NCBI RefSeq assembly: GCF_014191505.1
Contig: NZ_JACHWS010000002.1
Location: forward strand, 124,001-188,000
Length of the DNA: 64,000 nt
Origin: Hoyosella altamirensis
GTDB lineage: Bacteria > Actinomycetota > Actinomycetes > Mycobacteriales > Mycobacteriaceae
Direction: 5' to 3'
Shown: one piece after another, positions 17,303-26,627 of the stretch
Numbering within the stretch: the stretch's first letter is position 1
Layout of the letters: each line of letters opens with the position of its first letter
The notes under the pieces: generated by a model
Database searches by the model: none
Seen by the model: only the letters and a program-made list of their open reading frames with translations
What the model was told of the DNA's origin: nothing
Position numbers and translations under genes: made by a program

Positions 17303-17542
17303 CTATCCCGCGTCGAAATACGACTTCCGCAAATAGTCATCAACGGCCTGTGCCTGGACCCGGAATGACCTGCCGACGCGAACCGCTGGCAGGTCACCGC
17401 CGTGCACGAGCCGATACACGGTCATTTTCGAAACCCGCATCATCGAAGCCACTTCAGCAACCGTCAGAAACTTGGTCGCTCCAAAAACCGATTGGGTGAC
17501 GTTATCCGCCGACCCTGCCGTGGGCGATTCATCCGCCGCCAT
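17303..17542 (-). CDS. BldC-like/excisionase-type helix-turn-helix DNA-binding protein
   Basis: This is a small MerR-like winged helix protein of the BldC/HTH_17 type. The helix-turn-helix reads FLTVAEVASMMRVSKMTVYR, followed by the wing LPAVRVGRSFRVQAQAVDDY. The 79-residue start at ATG 17540-17542 is supported by the strong GGAGGTGAG site seven bases upstream; longer in-frame starts are not. About 25 polar residues precede the DNA-binding part. M. tuberculosis Rv0500A is the positional counterpart. A TGTGCC-n5-GGCACA palindrome lies about 110 bp upstream and may be its own operator. Targets are unknown. Confidence 0.9.
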   Translation of the reverse strand: MAADESPTAGSADNVTQSVFGATKFLTVAEVASMMRVSKMTVYRLVHGGDLPAVRVGRSFRVQAQAVDDYLRKSYFDAG

Positions 17543-17650
17543 GTTGTTCTCACCTCCAGCACGACTCGCGCCGTCGGCTTCCCCTCCGACGGTGTCGACA
17601 CGTGCGTGCTCTATCGAGCTTAGCGGGACAACTGGGCACAATGCGACGGG

Positions 17651-17667
17651 TGTGCCTAATTGGCACA
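17651..17667. promoter_or_regulatory. TGTGCC-n5-GGCACA palindrome upstream of BldC-like gene
   Basis: TGTGCCTAATTGGCACA has perfect 6-bp arms around a 5-bp A/T-rich centre. It lies in the 158-bp gap between proC and the BldC-like regulator gene, 109 bp before that gene's start. The location suits an autoregulatory or nutrient-responsive operator. Confidence 0.5.
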
Positions 17668-17700
17668 AGATCGATTGTGTGGTATTAGCTACCGCAACTA

Positions 17701-18540
17701 TCAATCAAGTTGTTCACCGAGCTCGACCGAGCGATCCCGCGCCGCCTCCAGCGCCTCAAAGATGCTCGTGCGCAACCCGTTCCGCTCGAGTTCAGCCAAC
17801 CCGGCAGCGGTCGTTCCGCCTGGCGACGTCACCGCGTAGCGCAACTCGTTCGCTGCAGTAAGCACCGCGGGGCCACCTTCATCGAGGGTGCGCTGGAGCA
17901 TTGCTGCCGATCCAGTCATTGTTTGAACAACTAATTCCATAGCAGCGTCCCGCGTAAGCCCAAGCCTCACCGCAGCATCTGCCATCGCTTCGACCACCAA
18001 AAAGAAGTACGCCGGGCCGGAACCGGAAACCGCGGTGATCACGTCCATCATCTGCTCTCGCACCGTCATCACACGCCCGACCGGACGCAGCATCTCCTCG
18101 ACCAGCGCGATGTGTTGTTCAGCGGCGTAGCGCCCCGGAGCGACAACGCACATACCTTGATTGACCAACATCGGAGTGTTCGGCATGACCCGCACAACGG
18201 GCGTGCCCGCGGGCAATTTGGCCTCGTACCAGCCCGCGGTGAGACCGGCGACGAGAGAAACGACTGTCTTCTCGCGATCCGAGTCGTCAAGCACCTGGAC
18301 GAGGTGGTCGACAACGTTGCCCACGTCCCCCGGTTTAGTCGCAATCACCACCACATCCGCGCTTTCGGCCGCATCACGAAGTGACAGCGCCCGGATACCA
18401 AATCTCCGGCACAGCTCGGTGGCGCGGCTAGCCATCCTTTCGGAAACGACGACGTCACGCGGTTCGCGACCTGATGCGAGCAGTCCGGAAATCAGGGCTT
18501 CGCCGATGCGTCCGCCGCCGATGACAGCAATTGTGGTCAT
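17701..18540 (-). CDS. proC: Pyrroline-5-carboxylate reductase
   Basis: ProC makes the last step of proline synthesis, reducing pyrroline-5-carboxylate with NADPH. The 279-residue protein has the N-terminal Rossmann motif IAVIGGGRIGEALISGLL, the VVIATKPGDV segment, VVRVMPNTPMLVNQGM, and the family signature SGSGPAYFFLVVEAMADAAV with the later ELRYAVTSPGGTTAAGL. Length and motifs are normal. The ATG start matches the family. It is followed on the same strand by the BldC-like gene after 158 bp, and in M. tuberculosis the same neighbours occur (Rv0500, Rv0500A). Confidence 0.97.
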   Translation of the reverse strand: MTTIAVIGGGRIGEALISGLLASGREPRDVVVSERMASRATELCRRFGIRALSLRDAAESADVVVIATKPGDVGNVVDHLVQVLDDSDREKTVVSLVAGLTAGWYEAKLPAGTPVVRVMPNTPMLVNQGMCVVAPGRYAAEQHIALVEEMLRPVGRVMTVREQMMDVITAVSGSGPAYFFLVVEAMADAAVRLGLTRDAAMELVVQTMTGSAAMLQRTLDEGGPAVLTAANELRYAVTSPGGTTAAGLAELERNGLRTSIFEALEAARDRSVELGEQLD

Positions 18541-18597
18541 GTCGAGTAGGTTGCCATGACCGGGGCGTCGCTCGCTAGCCGCCGCACCGTGGATGGC

Positions 18598-19473
18598 TCA
18601 GGGCTGCGACGCATCGCCAGCACTGACGCCAAGATGACTCCTGGCGAACTGCAGGGCTTCGCCGAGCATCATGGAACGCTCACCTGTCGTGCGGGCATGC
18701 TTCGTGCTGATCTCGAGTACGACCTGGCCCTCGAAGTTCTGTTCGGCCAGCCGCTGACAGATCTCGGCGCACGGCTGTGTTCCATGCCCCGGGAGCAAAT
18801 GCTCATCGACCGATGCGCCGCGTCCATCCGCGAGGTGCACGTGAACGAGCCGCTCCCCCATCCGGTCCGCGAGTTCAATCGCATCCATGCCAGCAGTGGC
18901 GGTGTGCGATAAGTCGAGAGTGAAATGTGGGTGATCGACGTCGGTCGGGTCATATGACGGCGCGAAGGCAGAGACCGCACGTCCGGGGCCACCCCGCACA
19001 CGCATGCGCTCCGCAGACTTCGTTCGCTTCCCGAACAGCCGGTCGGCGCGCATGGGAAACATATTCTCGACTGCAATGTTCACGCCGGTACTCGCTTCAA
19101 GGCCCATAACCTGATCCGCGAAGCCATCCACGTACTTGCGCTGCCATCGGAACGGTGGGTGCACCACCACCGTATCCGCGCCCAGGTCCGCAGCCATCTG
19201 AGCGGACCGGTCCAGCTTCGTCGCGGGGTCGGAACCCCACACGCGCTGTGAGATCAGCAAGCACGGCGCGTGGATCGACAGGATAGGAACGCCGTACCTC
19301 TTCGACAGCTCCGCAATCGTGCCGGTGTCCTGGCTGATCTGCTCCGCCCAGACCATAACTTCGACACCGTCATAGCCGAGTTCAGCAGCGTACTGAAACG
19401 CTGCCTCGGTGTTTTGTGGATAGACCGAGGCAGTGGACAGACCCACTCTGATGTTGCGCGGTGTCCCCCGCAT
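18598..19473 (-). CDS. Sugar phosphate isomerase/epimerase-like TIM-barrel protein
   Basis: This belongs to the xylose isomerase-like TIM-barrel (AP endonuclease 2) superfamily. Visible strands are VGLSTASVYPQNTEAAFQYA, LGYDGVEVMVW, ILSIHAPC, DTVVVHPPF, VNIAVENMFP and FTLDLSHTATAG. The last two carry the Glu and Asp/His expected to bind a metal. HVHLADGRG and EICQRL follow. The start is uncertain: ATG at 19471-19473 gives 291 residues and fits the family N-terminus, but a start at 19539 overlapping the ppx gene is also open. Its product sits next to Ppx/GppA as in M. tuberculosis Rv0498. The substrate is unknown. Confidence 0.82.
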   Translation of the reverse strand: MRGTPRNIRVGLSTASVYPQNTEAAFQYAAELGYDGVEVMVWAEQISQDTGTIAELSKRYGVPILSIHAPCLLISQRVWGSDPATKLDRSAQMAADLGADTVVVHPPFRWQRKYVDGFADQVMGLEASTGVNIAVENMFPMRADRLFGKRTKSAERMRVRGGPGRAVSAFAPSYDPTDVDHPHFTLDLSHTATAGMDAIELADRMGERLVHVHLADGRGASVDEHLLPGHGTQPCAEICQRLAEQNFEGQVVLEISTKHARTTGERSMMLGEALQFARSHLGVSAGDASQP

Positions 19474-19519
19474 TCCGTACGTCACTGCACTGCACTCACT
19501 GTGTCTCGCTCCCAGCCGC

Positions 19520-20467
19520 TCATTCGCCCGCTTCCCCATTGCCGAACCCGGTGTCGAGCTTGCGGAGAATTAGACCCTCTCGCAATGCCCAGGGGCAAAT
19601 GTCCACCGTATCGATCGACAGCGCACGCATAGCCGCCTCCGCGATAAGGGCGCCCGCGACGATCTGTGGAGCACGATCCGAACTCACCCCTTCGAGTTCC
19701 GCGCGATCGGAGGCTGTCATCCGTGAGATGAAGGCGATGATCTGACGGAGCCCGGCTTCGGTCAGGGTCCGCTTCACCCGCGGGCCAGCTGAGGAAGGCG
19801 CGGCCCCCGTCAGCCGCGCCAGAGACCGGAAAGTTTTGGAGGTGGCTACCACTAAATCCGGTCTGCCGGTTTCCCTGATCTGCTTCGCCACATCGGAGAG
19901 TTCAGCATCGAGCCAGTCACGCAGCACAGCGATGCGGCGCCTATCAGGAGGGTCTTCAGGAAGCCAGTCCCGGGTGAGCCGCCCCGCACCCAGCGGTAAG
20001 GACATCGCCGCGTCCGGATCTTCGTCGATGCCCGTGCTGATTTCGAGTGATCCACCGCCAATATCGAGGTTCAGGATTCGCCCAGCGCTCCACCCGTACC
20101 AGCGACGCACGGCCAGGAAGGTGAGGCGGGCTTCCTCCACGCCAGGGAGCACCTCGAGAGCCACCCCTGCTTCTTCTTTGACGCGCGCCAGCACAGCCTC
20201 AGAGTTTTTCGCGTCGCGGACCGCGGACGTTGCGAATGCCATCAACTCCTCACAGCCGGATGACTGCGCGATACCTGAGAACTCGGCAACCGTAGTGACA
20301 AGGCTGTCGGCGCACTTCTTCGTCAGATCACCATTCTTGTCCATCTGCTCAGCAAGCCGCAGCGCTGCCTTCGTCGAACTCATCGGGGTCGGATGACCAC
20401 CGCGATGAGCGTCTACCATCAGTAGATGAACCGTATTACTGCCCACATCGAGGACCCCAAGGCGCAC
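19520..20467 (-). CDS. Exopolyphosphatase/pppGpp phosphohydrolase family protein
   Basis: This enzyme of the Ppx/GppA family cleaves inorganic polyphosphate or pppGpp in the cytosol. The ASKHA-fold phosphate-binding loops are [19 protein letters not shown] at the N-terminus and [13 protein letters not shown] in the middle; [14 protein letters not shown] lies between them. At 315 residues it is the short two-domain form, like mycobacterial Ppx1 (Rv0496). It is transcribed divergently from the Cys-rich gene with only 32 bp between the starts. Proximity to senX3-regX3, the phosphate-responsive system, is the same as in mycobacteria. Confidence 0.93.
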   Translation of the reverse strand: MRLGVLDVGSNTVHLLMVDAHRGGHPTPMSSTKAALRLAEQMDKNGDLTKKCADSLVTTVAEFSGIAQSSGCEELMAFATSAVRDAKNSEAVLARVKEEAGVALEVLPGVEEARLTFLAVRRWYGWSAGRILNLDIGGGSLEISTGIDEDPDAAMSLPLGAGRLTRDWLPEDPPDRRRIAVLRDWLDAELSDVAKQIRETGRPDLVVATSKTFRSLARLTGAAPSSAGPRVKRTLTEAGLRQIIAFISRMTASDRAELEGVSSDRAPQIVAGALIAEAAMRALSIDTVDICPWALREGLILRKLDTGFGNGEAGE

Positions 20468-20499
20468 ATGTCCAACTTAGACCGCTACCGTCGGACGCT

Positions 20500-21276
20500 G
20501 TGACCCCGCCTCGCCCAAGTGTCCCCGAAGTCGAGCCGGACTTTCCACGTGAATGGGTCGAGTTCCTGGACCCCGCGGATTCCGATCATCTCATCAGCGC
20601 CGATCTGACCTGGCTGCTCTCACGCTGGACTTGCGTATTCGGCACCCCCAAATGCCACGGCATTGTGCCGGGCCGGGCATCGGACGGCTGCTGTTCCCAT
20701 GGCGCTTTCCTTGCCGACGACGAAGACCGCGACCGTGTATCGCGGGCAGCGGAGGAACTGACCGAAGCAGACTGGCAATTTTATGGCGAGCCTGAGATCT
20801 TCGAAACCGACGAACTGGAGGGCGAAGATGCCCTTCGGACCCGGCAGCACGACGGCGCATGCGTCTTCCTGAATCGGCCTGGATTCGCCGGCGGCCCGGG
20901 ATGTTCGCTACACGGTCTCGCGTTGCGAACGGGCAGACATCCGCTCGAACTCAAGCCGGATGTGTGCTGGCAATTGCCCATCCGCCGCTCGCAGGAATGG
21001 ATAACGCGTCCCGACGGCGAGCAGGTCCTGAAGACCACCTTGACCGAGTTCGACCGGCGCGGCTGGGGATCGGGTGGCGCCGACCTCACCTGGTGGTGCA
21101 CCTCCTCACCGGAAGCGCACGTCGGTTCCGAACCTGTCTGGAAGTCGTACGGCCCCGAGTTGCGGGCGCTGATCGGCGACGACGCATACAAGAAGCTCGC
21201 GAAGATCTGCAAGCGCCGCGGAGATCAGGGCAATCACAGACTCATCGCGATCCACCCGGCCACCAAGCAGGCCTGA
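20500..21276 (+). CDS. Conserved cysteine-rich protein (Rv0495c type)
   Basis: The function is not known. The 258-residue protein has a cysteine pattern suggesting metal binding: [10 protein letters not shown], then [10 protein letters not shown], then [20 protein letters not shown] and [10 protein letters not shown], and a late WWCTSS. Spacing recalls the YkgJ/DUF3109 Cys-rich proteins that bind zinc or an iron-sulphur cluster. An acidic linker (about residues 105-115) separates the blocks. It starts with GTG at 20500, 32 bp from the divergent ppx gene. A strong hairpin follows the stop. The positional match is M. tuberculosis Rv0495c, also uncharacterised as far as I know. Confidence 0.85.
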   Translation: MTPPRPSVPEVEPDFPREWVEFLDPADSDHLISADLTWLLSRWTCVFGTPKCHGIVPGRASDGCCSHGAFLADDEDRDRVSRAAEELTEADWQFYGEPEIFETDELEGEDALRTRQHDGACVFLNRPGFAGGPGCSLHGLALRTGRHPLELKPDVCWQLPIRRSQEWITRPDGEQVLKTTLTEFDRRGWGSGGADLTWWCTSSPEAHVGSEPVWKSYGPELRALIGDDAYKKLAKICKRRGDQGNHRLIAIHPATKQA

Positions 21277-21311
21277 TCGCACTGGGCTAAGCAGCCGCGG
21301 TAGCAATGAGT

Positions 21312-21341
21312 CAGCCGCGTTAGCTGCTTCTAACGCGGCTG
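21312..21341. terminator. Perfect 12-bp hairpin between convergent genes
   Basis: CAGCCGCGTTAG and CTAACGCGGCTG pair perfectly around a six-base loop. It lies 35 bp after the Cys-rich gene and 26 bp after the end of regX3 on the other strand, so it probably serves as a two-way terminator. Confidence 0.75.
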
Positions 21342-21367
21342 TTCAGAACTAGTGCGGCTGACCGAAA

Positions 21368-22054
21368 TCACGGCTCGAGCTTGTATCCGAGCCCTCGCAC
21401 AGTCACAAGATGGCGGGGCTTGGCCGGGTCCTGCTCGATCTTCGACCGCAGCCGCTTCACGTGGACGTCAAGGGTCTTGGTATCACCGACATAATCGGCG
21501 CCCCAGACCCGATCGATCAACTGGCCGCGAGTCAGCACGCGTCCACTGTTGCGCAGCAAGTACTCCAGCAGGTCAAATTCTTTCAGTGGCAGCGTCACAG
21601 ATGCGCCGCTGACCTGCACGATGTGCCGGTCGACATCCATTCGGACCGGCCCCGCTTCGAGAACCGTGTCACCCGAAGGTTCTGCCTCAGGCTCCACACC
21701 GCGACGCAGGACCGCCCGGATACGCGCAATCAATTCTCGGGACGAGTAAGGCTTCGTGACATAGTCGTCCGCGCCGATTTCGAGCCCCACCACCTTGTCA
21801 ATCTCACTGTCGCGGGCTGTCACCATGATCACGGGCACGGTCGAGCGTGCCCGCAGCTGCTTGCATACTTCGGTACCGCTCATGCCAGGAAGCATGATGT
21901 CGAGCAAAACAATGTCCGCGCCCGCAACATCGAATGAATCAAGAGCTGCAGGACCGTCGGCGGCAATCGTGACCTCGAACCCCTCTTTGCGGAGCAGGAA
22001 TGCTAGCGGATCGGCCAGGGATTCCTCGTCTTCGACGATCAGCACACTTGTCAC
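21368..22054 (-). CDS. regX3: Two-component response regulator RegX3
   Basis: This is an OmpR/PhoB-type regulator acting with SenX3, in mycobacteria controlling phosphate-starvation genes. The receiver domain (about 1-115) has the acidic pocket in [11 protein letters not shown], the phosphoacceptor Asp in [14 protein letters not shown], the Thr in VIMVTARD and the Lys in [11 protein letters not shown]. The winged-helix domain includes [20 protein letters not shown] and the end block [13 protein letters not shown] with [10 protein letters not shown]. The 228-residue length is standard. Its ATG overlaps the senX3 stop by four bases, so the two are translationally coupled without the repeat-containing spacer known from M. 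tuberculosis. Confidence 0.95.
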   Translation of the reverse strand: MTSVLIVEDEESLADPLAFLLRKEGFEVTIAADGPAALDSFDVAGADIVLLDIMLPGMSGTEVCKQLRARSTVPVIMVTARDSEIDKVVGLEIGADDYVTKPYSSRELIARIRAVLRRGVEPEAEPSGDTVLEAGPVRMDVDRHIVQVSGASVTLPLKEFDLLEYLLRNSGRVLTRGQLIDRVWGADYVGDTKTLDVHVKRLRSKIEQDPAKPRHLVTVRGLGYKLEP

Positions 22055-23277
22055 CGGCGTACTTCCTCTCTGTTTTTCGCTCTGGGTTCCACTCTGGGCT
22101 CACCTGATCCCCGGCCAACGGGAGTTTCCTCGGCCGCGTCATCTGCCTCCACGTAGACAGGCAGCACAAGGGTGAAAGTCGATCCAGTTCCCGGGCGGCT
22201 CCACATGCGAATCGAACCATTGTGGTTCGCGGCAACATGCTTCACAATCGCTAGCCCTAGTCCGGTCCCGCCAGTTGCGCGGGAGCGCGCCTTATCCACC
22301 CGGAAGAATCGTTCAAAAACCCGTTCATGGTATTCCGGGGCAATGCCAATTCCGCGATCGGTCACGCTGATCTCGACATTGGTGTCCCGCAAATTCCGGC
22401 TGATTGTGACCGGGGTCTTGGGAGGCGAATACGAGATCGCATTCGACAGCAAGTTGGTGAGGGCGGTGACGAGCAACGTGCGATCGCCGAGTACCTCGAG
22501 ACCACTGGGGAAATCAGTCGTAATGGTGATTTCCGCGGCTTCCGCGGACACCGAGGAGCGTTCCATCGCTTCGGACACCACCGAATCGACGTCAACAACA
22601 TCGAGATCAGGAAGCTTCTCGGCACCCTGAAGCCGTGACAGCGCGATGAGTTCGCTGACCATATTCCCAAGTCGATTGGACTCGTGGAGCATCTTTTCAC
22701 CGAAGTGGCGCACCGAATCAGGATCGTCGACTGACTCAAGCAGCGCCTCAGTGAGCAAGCTGACCGCACCGACCGGAGTTTTCAGTTCATGGCTGACGTT
22801 GGCAACGAAATCGCGCCGCGTCGCCTCCATGCGCACCTGCTCAGAATCGTCCTCGGCGTAAATCACGGCAATTCGTGGATCGGCAGAATGGAGCAGGTGT
22901 GCGTGGCCGCGTACCGCAACAGCCCCGCGCACGAAGGGCTGCATTTTTTCCGACACATCAAAATCAACACTCTCGCCATTGGCGAACACCTTTTGACTCG
23001 CAACCCATGCCCGGTCATCGAGCAAGTGGTTACGCACCACCCCAAGCTCTTCCACACGCAGATTGGACATCAGCACGTGCTGGTGCTCGTCGACAACTGC
23101 GATCCCGATTGGTGAGGACGAGACGACGAGGTCGAGGACCTGCGACACTGTCAGACCCTCACGTGCATCCTCGCGCGCCTTGGCGCGTGCCTGCAGTCGC
23201 GAATTGATTGCCGAGCCGGCAATCGCACCTATGGCCGCTGCAAGCACCGCCAGCAGTACAGCCTGAACGATCGTCAC
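22051..23277 (-). CDS. senX3: Two-component sensor histidine kinase SenX3
   Basis: SenX3 is a membrane sensor kinase, in mycobacteria tied to phosphate limitation. The 408-residue protein has one N-terminal membrane helix ([20 protein letters not shown]) and a PAS-like region (about 50-155, [16 protein letters not shown]). The H-box [19 protein letters not shown] carries the phosphorylated histidine, and the ATP domain has N-box [15 protein letters not shown]1 [10 protein letters not shown] and G2 [14 protein letters not shown] polar tail follows. It starts 160 bp downstream of the phosphoglycerate mutase stop, in the order gpm-senX3-regX3 known from mycobacteria. Confidence 0.95.
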   Translation of the reverse strand: MTIVQAVLLAVLAAAIGAIAGSAINSRLQARAKAREDAREGLTVSQVLDLVVSSSPIGIAVVDEHQHVLMSNLRVEELGVVRNHLLDDRAWVASQKVFANGESVDFDVSEKMQPFVRGAVAVRGHAHLLHSADPRIAVIYAEDDSEQVRMEATRRDFVANVSHELKTPVGAVSLLTEALLESVDDPDSVRHFGEKMLHESNRLGNMVSELIALSRLQGAEKLPDLDVVDVDSVVSEAMERSSVSAEAAEITITTDFPSGLEVLGDRTLLVTALTNLLSNAISYSPPKTPVTISRNLRDTNVEISVTDRGIGIAPEYHERVFERFFRVDKARSRATGGTGLGLAIVKHVAANHNGSIRMWSRPGTGSTFTLVLPVYVEADDAAEETPVGRGSGEPRVEPRAKNREEVRR

Positions 23278-23351
23278 AGTGTAAATCGTACGGAAAAAGG
23301 AACAGACACCCTAATTTCGCGTGCACTTTTCAATGCACGTCACAGTTTCCT

Positions 23352-23387
23352 CTATCCGCGTTTCCCTTTTGTTCACTAAACGGATAG
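23352..23387. promoter_or_regulatory. CTATCCG...CGGATAG inverted repeat in the senX3 upstream region
   Basis: Seven-base arms separated by 22 bp enclose a T-rich stretch and GTTCACTAAA; a second ATTCACTT follows at 23399. The GTTCAC-type element recalls PHO/RegX3 boxes, but the repeats do not keep 11-bp spacing. It may be a regulatory site for senX3 or the end of the mutase transcript. Confidence 0.3.
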
Positions 23388-23437
23388 ATCCGCGACGGAT
23401 TCACTTCATGATCGTTATTGTCGACAGTTCGTAAGCC

Positions 23438-24184
23438 TTACTTGCCCTGGGCTGCGACCGCTGCCGCACCTGCCGCAGCTGCCGCTGGATCGAGGTAGGT
23501 TCCGCCGGGGTTGGCTGGCTTCAGATCGTCGCCGCTGAATTCGTACACCAGCGGGATACCTGTCGGGATGTTCATTCCGGCGATGTCCTCGTCCGAGATC
23601 TCGTCGAGGTGCTTGACGAGGGCACGCAGCGAGTTGCCATGTGCTGCGACCAAGACGGTCTTCCCGGCACGCAGGTCACGCGCGATGGTCTCTTCCCAAT
23701 ACGGAATCAGCCTCGTGACGACGTCAGACAGGCACTCGGTCAGCGGTCCGCCGTCGATATCCGCATAGCGCTCGTCCGTGTCTTGGCTGTACTCACTGCC
23801 GCGCTCAATCGGGGGTGGCGGGGTGCTGTAACTGCGCCGCCACAGCATGAACTGGTCGTCACCAAATTCGGCGAGCACCTGCGCCTTGTTCTTACCCTGC
23901 AGCGCACCGTAGTGGCGCTCGTTCAGCCGCCAATCGCGCACTACCGGGATCCAGAGCCGGTCCGCGGCGTCGAGGGCTACGTGCGCGGTGCTGATCGCAC
24001 GGCGAAGCAGAGACGTGTAAAGGATGTCGGGAAGGACCTCGTTCTCAACGAGAAGCTCACCTGCTCGTTTTCCTTCGCCGATGCCTTTTTCCGTGAGATG
24101 CACGTCCACCCAGCCTGTGAAGAGGTTGAGGGCGTTCCATTCACTTTCACCATGACGAAGCAAAACAAGGGTTCCGATACTCAT
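23438..24184 (-). CDS. gpmA: 2,3-bisphosphoglycerate-dependent phosphoglycerate mutase
   Basis: This glycolytic enzyme interconverts 3- and 2-phosphoglycerate through a phosphohistidine. The RHG motif [20 protein letters not shown] lies at the N-terminus with the catalytic His, followed by DVHLTEKG, the [17 protein letters not shown] loop, the long SYSTPPPPI segment, and the second histidine in [17 protein letters not shown]. The last 15 residues are an Ala-rich tail ([15 protein letters not shown]) beyond the usual family end. At 248 residues it is the normal cofactor-dependent form. The position before senX3 is the mycobacterial one. Confidence 0.96.
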   Translation of the reverse strand: MSIGTLVLLRHGESEWNALNLFTGWVDVHLTEKGIGEGKRAGELLVENEVLPDILYTSLLRRAISTAHVALDAADRLWIPVVRDWRLNERHYGALQGKNKAQVLAEFGDDQFMLWRRSYSTPPPPIERGSEYSQDTDERYADIDGGPLTECLSDVVTRLIPYWEETIARDLRAGKTVLVAAHGNSLRALVKHLDEISDEDIAGMNIPTGIPLVYEFSGDDLKPANPGGTYLDPAAAAAGAAAVAAQGK

Positions 24185-24264
24185 ACCTTCATACTCGCAT
24201 GAGCACCGGACCCTTGTGTGCTGTCACCGGGTACTCGCCTCAGCATCTGAGACGGACCTGGCCA

Positions 24265-25854
24265 TCAGGCTGAAGCTGACTCCCGTGCCCGGAGATCCTT
24301 GCGCAGGATCTTTCCGGCCGCGGACTTCGGGACGGCATCGAGGAACTCCACCGCGCGGACCTTCTTGTGCGGCGAGACTTTCTCCGCGACGAAGTCGATG
24401 ACCTCCTGCTCAGTCAGCCCGGATTCTGCCTGGCGAACGACAAATGCCTTCGGCACTTCCTCGCCCTCGTCGTCGATTACACCGATGACAGCCGCATCCG
24501 CGATCTGCGGGTGCGTCAGCAGCAGCGCCTCTAGCTCCGCGGGCGGGACCTGGTAGCCCTTGTACTTGATGAGTTCTTTGAGACGGTCGACGATCGACAC
24601 GACACCATCCGACGAAACGGTAGCGATATCGCCGGTGCGCAGGTACCCATCTTCCACGAGCGTCTCAGCGGTTGCTTCAGCGTTACCGAGGTAGCCACGC
24701 ATGATGTTGGGGCCCTTGCACCACAGTTCACCGGGCTCACTGACACCAGACTCGGGAACCTGAATCTCCTCGCCAGTCCCCGGATCGACGAGCTTGCACT
24801 CCATGTTGGGAACGGTGAAACCAACCGAGTCGAGCGCGACATCATCTCTATTCACTGGGATCAGGTGGCTCACCGGGCTCATCTCACTCATCCCGTATCC
24901 CTGGCGTACCTGGCAGTTGAGGCGCTGAGCGACAGCCTGGCCAAGATTCGCGTCTAGCGGCGCCGCCCCCGAGAAAACGAGCTCGACGCTGGACAGATCG
25001 AACTGGTCCACAGCGGGGTGCTTTGCCAGCGCCACGGCGATCGGCGGTGCGATAAAGACTTGAGTGCACTTGTGTTCAGACGTGATCCGCAGGAACTCCA
25101 TCAGGTCGAACCGCGGCATCGTCACCAGAGTCGACCTGTTGCGAAGCGCAATGTTCAGCAGCACCGTCATGCCGTAGATGTGGAAGAAAGGCAGCACGGA
25201 AAGAATCCGGTGCTGGCCGCCTCCGAGTGCCTCACTGGCCTGACACACATTCGCAACGAGATTGCGGTGCGTGAGCATGACACCCTTCGGCCGCCCAGTC
25301 GTACCCGAGGAATACGGCAAAACCGCCAGATGCTCCTCAGGATCGATGGTCACGCGCGGGGTCGGTGCAAGCTCCGTCAGCAGATCACGCAACGAGGCAT
25401 ATCCCTCGGAACCGTCAAGGACAACAATGCTTTCCGCTGCCAAGCCCGCTTGTTCCGCCCCGGCCTTCGCCTGCGGAAGCAGCGGCGACACCGTGAAGAG
25501 GAACTTCGCCTTGGAGTCCTCGAGTTGCTTGGCGATGTCGTCGGCGGTGTACAGCGCATTGATCGTCGTTGCCGTGGCGCCCGCGCGGAGGATGCCGTGG
25601 AAGACCGAACCGAACGCCGGCACATTCGGTGAGTGCAGCGCAACGACGTCGCCTGGCTCGATACCGCGCGCAGCAAGCGCACCCGCGACGCCGTTGATGT
25701 GCGCGATGAGCTCACCGTAGGTAGTCACCGCTCCGGACGGCCCGTCAACGAAGGCGGGAAGTTCTAACTCCGCATCCGTTAGCGAGCCAAAGAGGAACTC
25801 GTAGATGCTCGTGGAAGGGATCTCGACATCGGGAAAGGGACTGTGGAAGCTCAT
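24265..25854 (-). CDS. AMP-dependent acyl/aryl-CoA ligase (4-coumarate-CoA ligase type)
   Basis: This enzyme activates a carboxylic acid with ATP and transfers it to coenzyme A. Core motifs are the P-loop LPYSSGTTGRPKGVMLTH, A5-type QGYGMSEMSPVSHL, ELWCKGPNIMRGYLGN, YLRTGDIATV, and the lysine-bearing ends KELIKYKGYQVPPAELEAL and PKSAAGKILRKDLR. I chose the ATG at 25852-25854 with GAGGAG upstream, giving 529 residues; a start 51 bp earlier is open but lacks such a site. The 4-coumarate ligase-like architecture suggests an aryl or medium-chain acyl substrate. It interrupts the usual gpm-YbjN gene order of mycobacteria, so it may be an insertion in this lineage. Confidence 0.92.
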   Translation of the reverse strand: MSFHSPFPDVEIPSTSIYEFLFGSLTDAELELPAFVDGPSGAVTTYGELIAHINGVAGALAARGIEPGDVVALHSPNVPAFGSVFHGILRAGATATTINALYTADDIAKQLEDSKAKFLFTVSPLLPQAKAGAEQAGLAAESIVVLDGSEGYASLRDLLTELAPTPRVTIDPEEHLAVLPYSSGTTGRPKGVMLTHRNLVANVCQASEALGGGQHRILSVLPFFHIYGMTVLLNIALRNRSTLVTMPRFDLMEFLRITSEHKCTQVFIAPPIAVALAKHPAVDQFDLSSVELVFSGAAPLDANLGQAVAQRLNCQVRQGYGMSEMSPVSHLIPVNRDDVALDSVGFTVPNMECKLVDPGTGEEIQVPESGVSEPGELWCKGPNIMRGYLGNAEATAETLVEDGYLRTGDIATVSSDGVVSIVDRLKELIKYKGYQVPPAELEALLLTHPQIADAAVIGVIDDEGEEVPKAFVVRQAESGLTEQEVIDFVAEKVSPHKKVRAVEFLDAVPKSAAGKILRKDLRARESASA

Positions 25855-25952
25855 CTCGCTCCTCGCTGAGGGGAATTCGCGGTGTGATTTTGCCCACCGT
25901 AGCACCGCGCCCCGAGCAGTTTCTCACAGCCCTTGGGAGCAGCCCGGTTCCG

Positions 25953-26528
25953 TCAGCCGTGCACGCCCTGCCCACTGCCCGGGCTGGCGCCCGCGTCGGC
26001 CTCGGCTTCAGAAGCTATGCCGCCGTTGCCATCTCCAGTTTTGATGAGATGTTCGAAAGCCTTCAAATTGTCGAGTGGCTCACCCCGGGAGATCCGCCAT
26101 GCCCATTCCCGGCGAATGGACGAGATGAAACCAATCTCGAGGAGAACATTGAAATCGCCGTCTGCCGCCTCGAGGACCTGCCCCAAAAGCCGGTCTAGTT
26201 CGTCGGGTGTCACAGCGTGATGACCCATGCGCCCCACAAGGTAGATGTCGCCACTGCGGTCAATCGTGTACGCGACCCCGTACAGCTTGCGGTTTCGCTG
26301 CAGCAAGTACTGGTGCACTGCCGGTTCGTTCTCGTCCGGATGGCGGCACACGAATGCCTCGATGCGCACACCGTGCACGCTCACGGTGAACAAGCAGGTG
26401 GTTTTCAGCTTGCGCACGCCAGGCAGTTGCACGATGACGTGCTCATCGCCGCGGCGCTCGAACTCGAGTTCCCGTTCTGTCAGCGTTTCCTCGATTGTGC
26501 CGAATGATCGTGCGACCTCGTCAGCCAT
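25953..26528 (-). CDS. YbjN domain-containing protein
   Basis: This is a YbjN/type III secretion chaperone-like fold protein of unknown role, corresponding to M. tuberculosis Rv0487 by position. The 191-residue form begins MADEVARSFGTIEETL; the conserved core includes LTERELEFERRGDEHVIVQL, TCLFTVSVHGVRIEAFVCR and VAYTIDRSGDIYLVGRM. It ends with a Gly/Ser/Ala-rich tail. AAGGAG lies about 11 bases before the chosen ATG at 26526-26528; a start 57 bp further up is open. Being next to mshA in many relatives suggests co-transcription, although 99 bp separate them here. Confidence 0.85.
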   Translation of the reverse strand: MADEVARSFGTIEETLTERELEFERRGDEHVIVQLPGVRKLKTTCLFTVSVHGVRIEAFVCRHPDENEPAVHQYLLQRNRKLYGVAYTIDRSGDIYLVGRMGHHAVTPDELDRLLGQVLEAADGDFNVLLEIGFISSIRREWAWRISRGEPLDNLKAFEHLIKTGDGNGGIASEAEADAGASPGSGQGVHG

Positions 26529-26627
26529 GATTTCCGCGTCTCCTTCCGGATGCTTACCCCTCCAGAGTGCCACGCCCGGCAGCATCGATTTCAGCCAGAT
26601 ATCCGGCAGACGGCATCGCGTTGCGTG

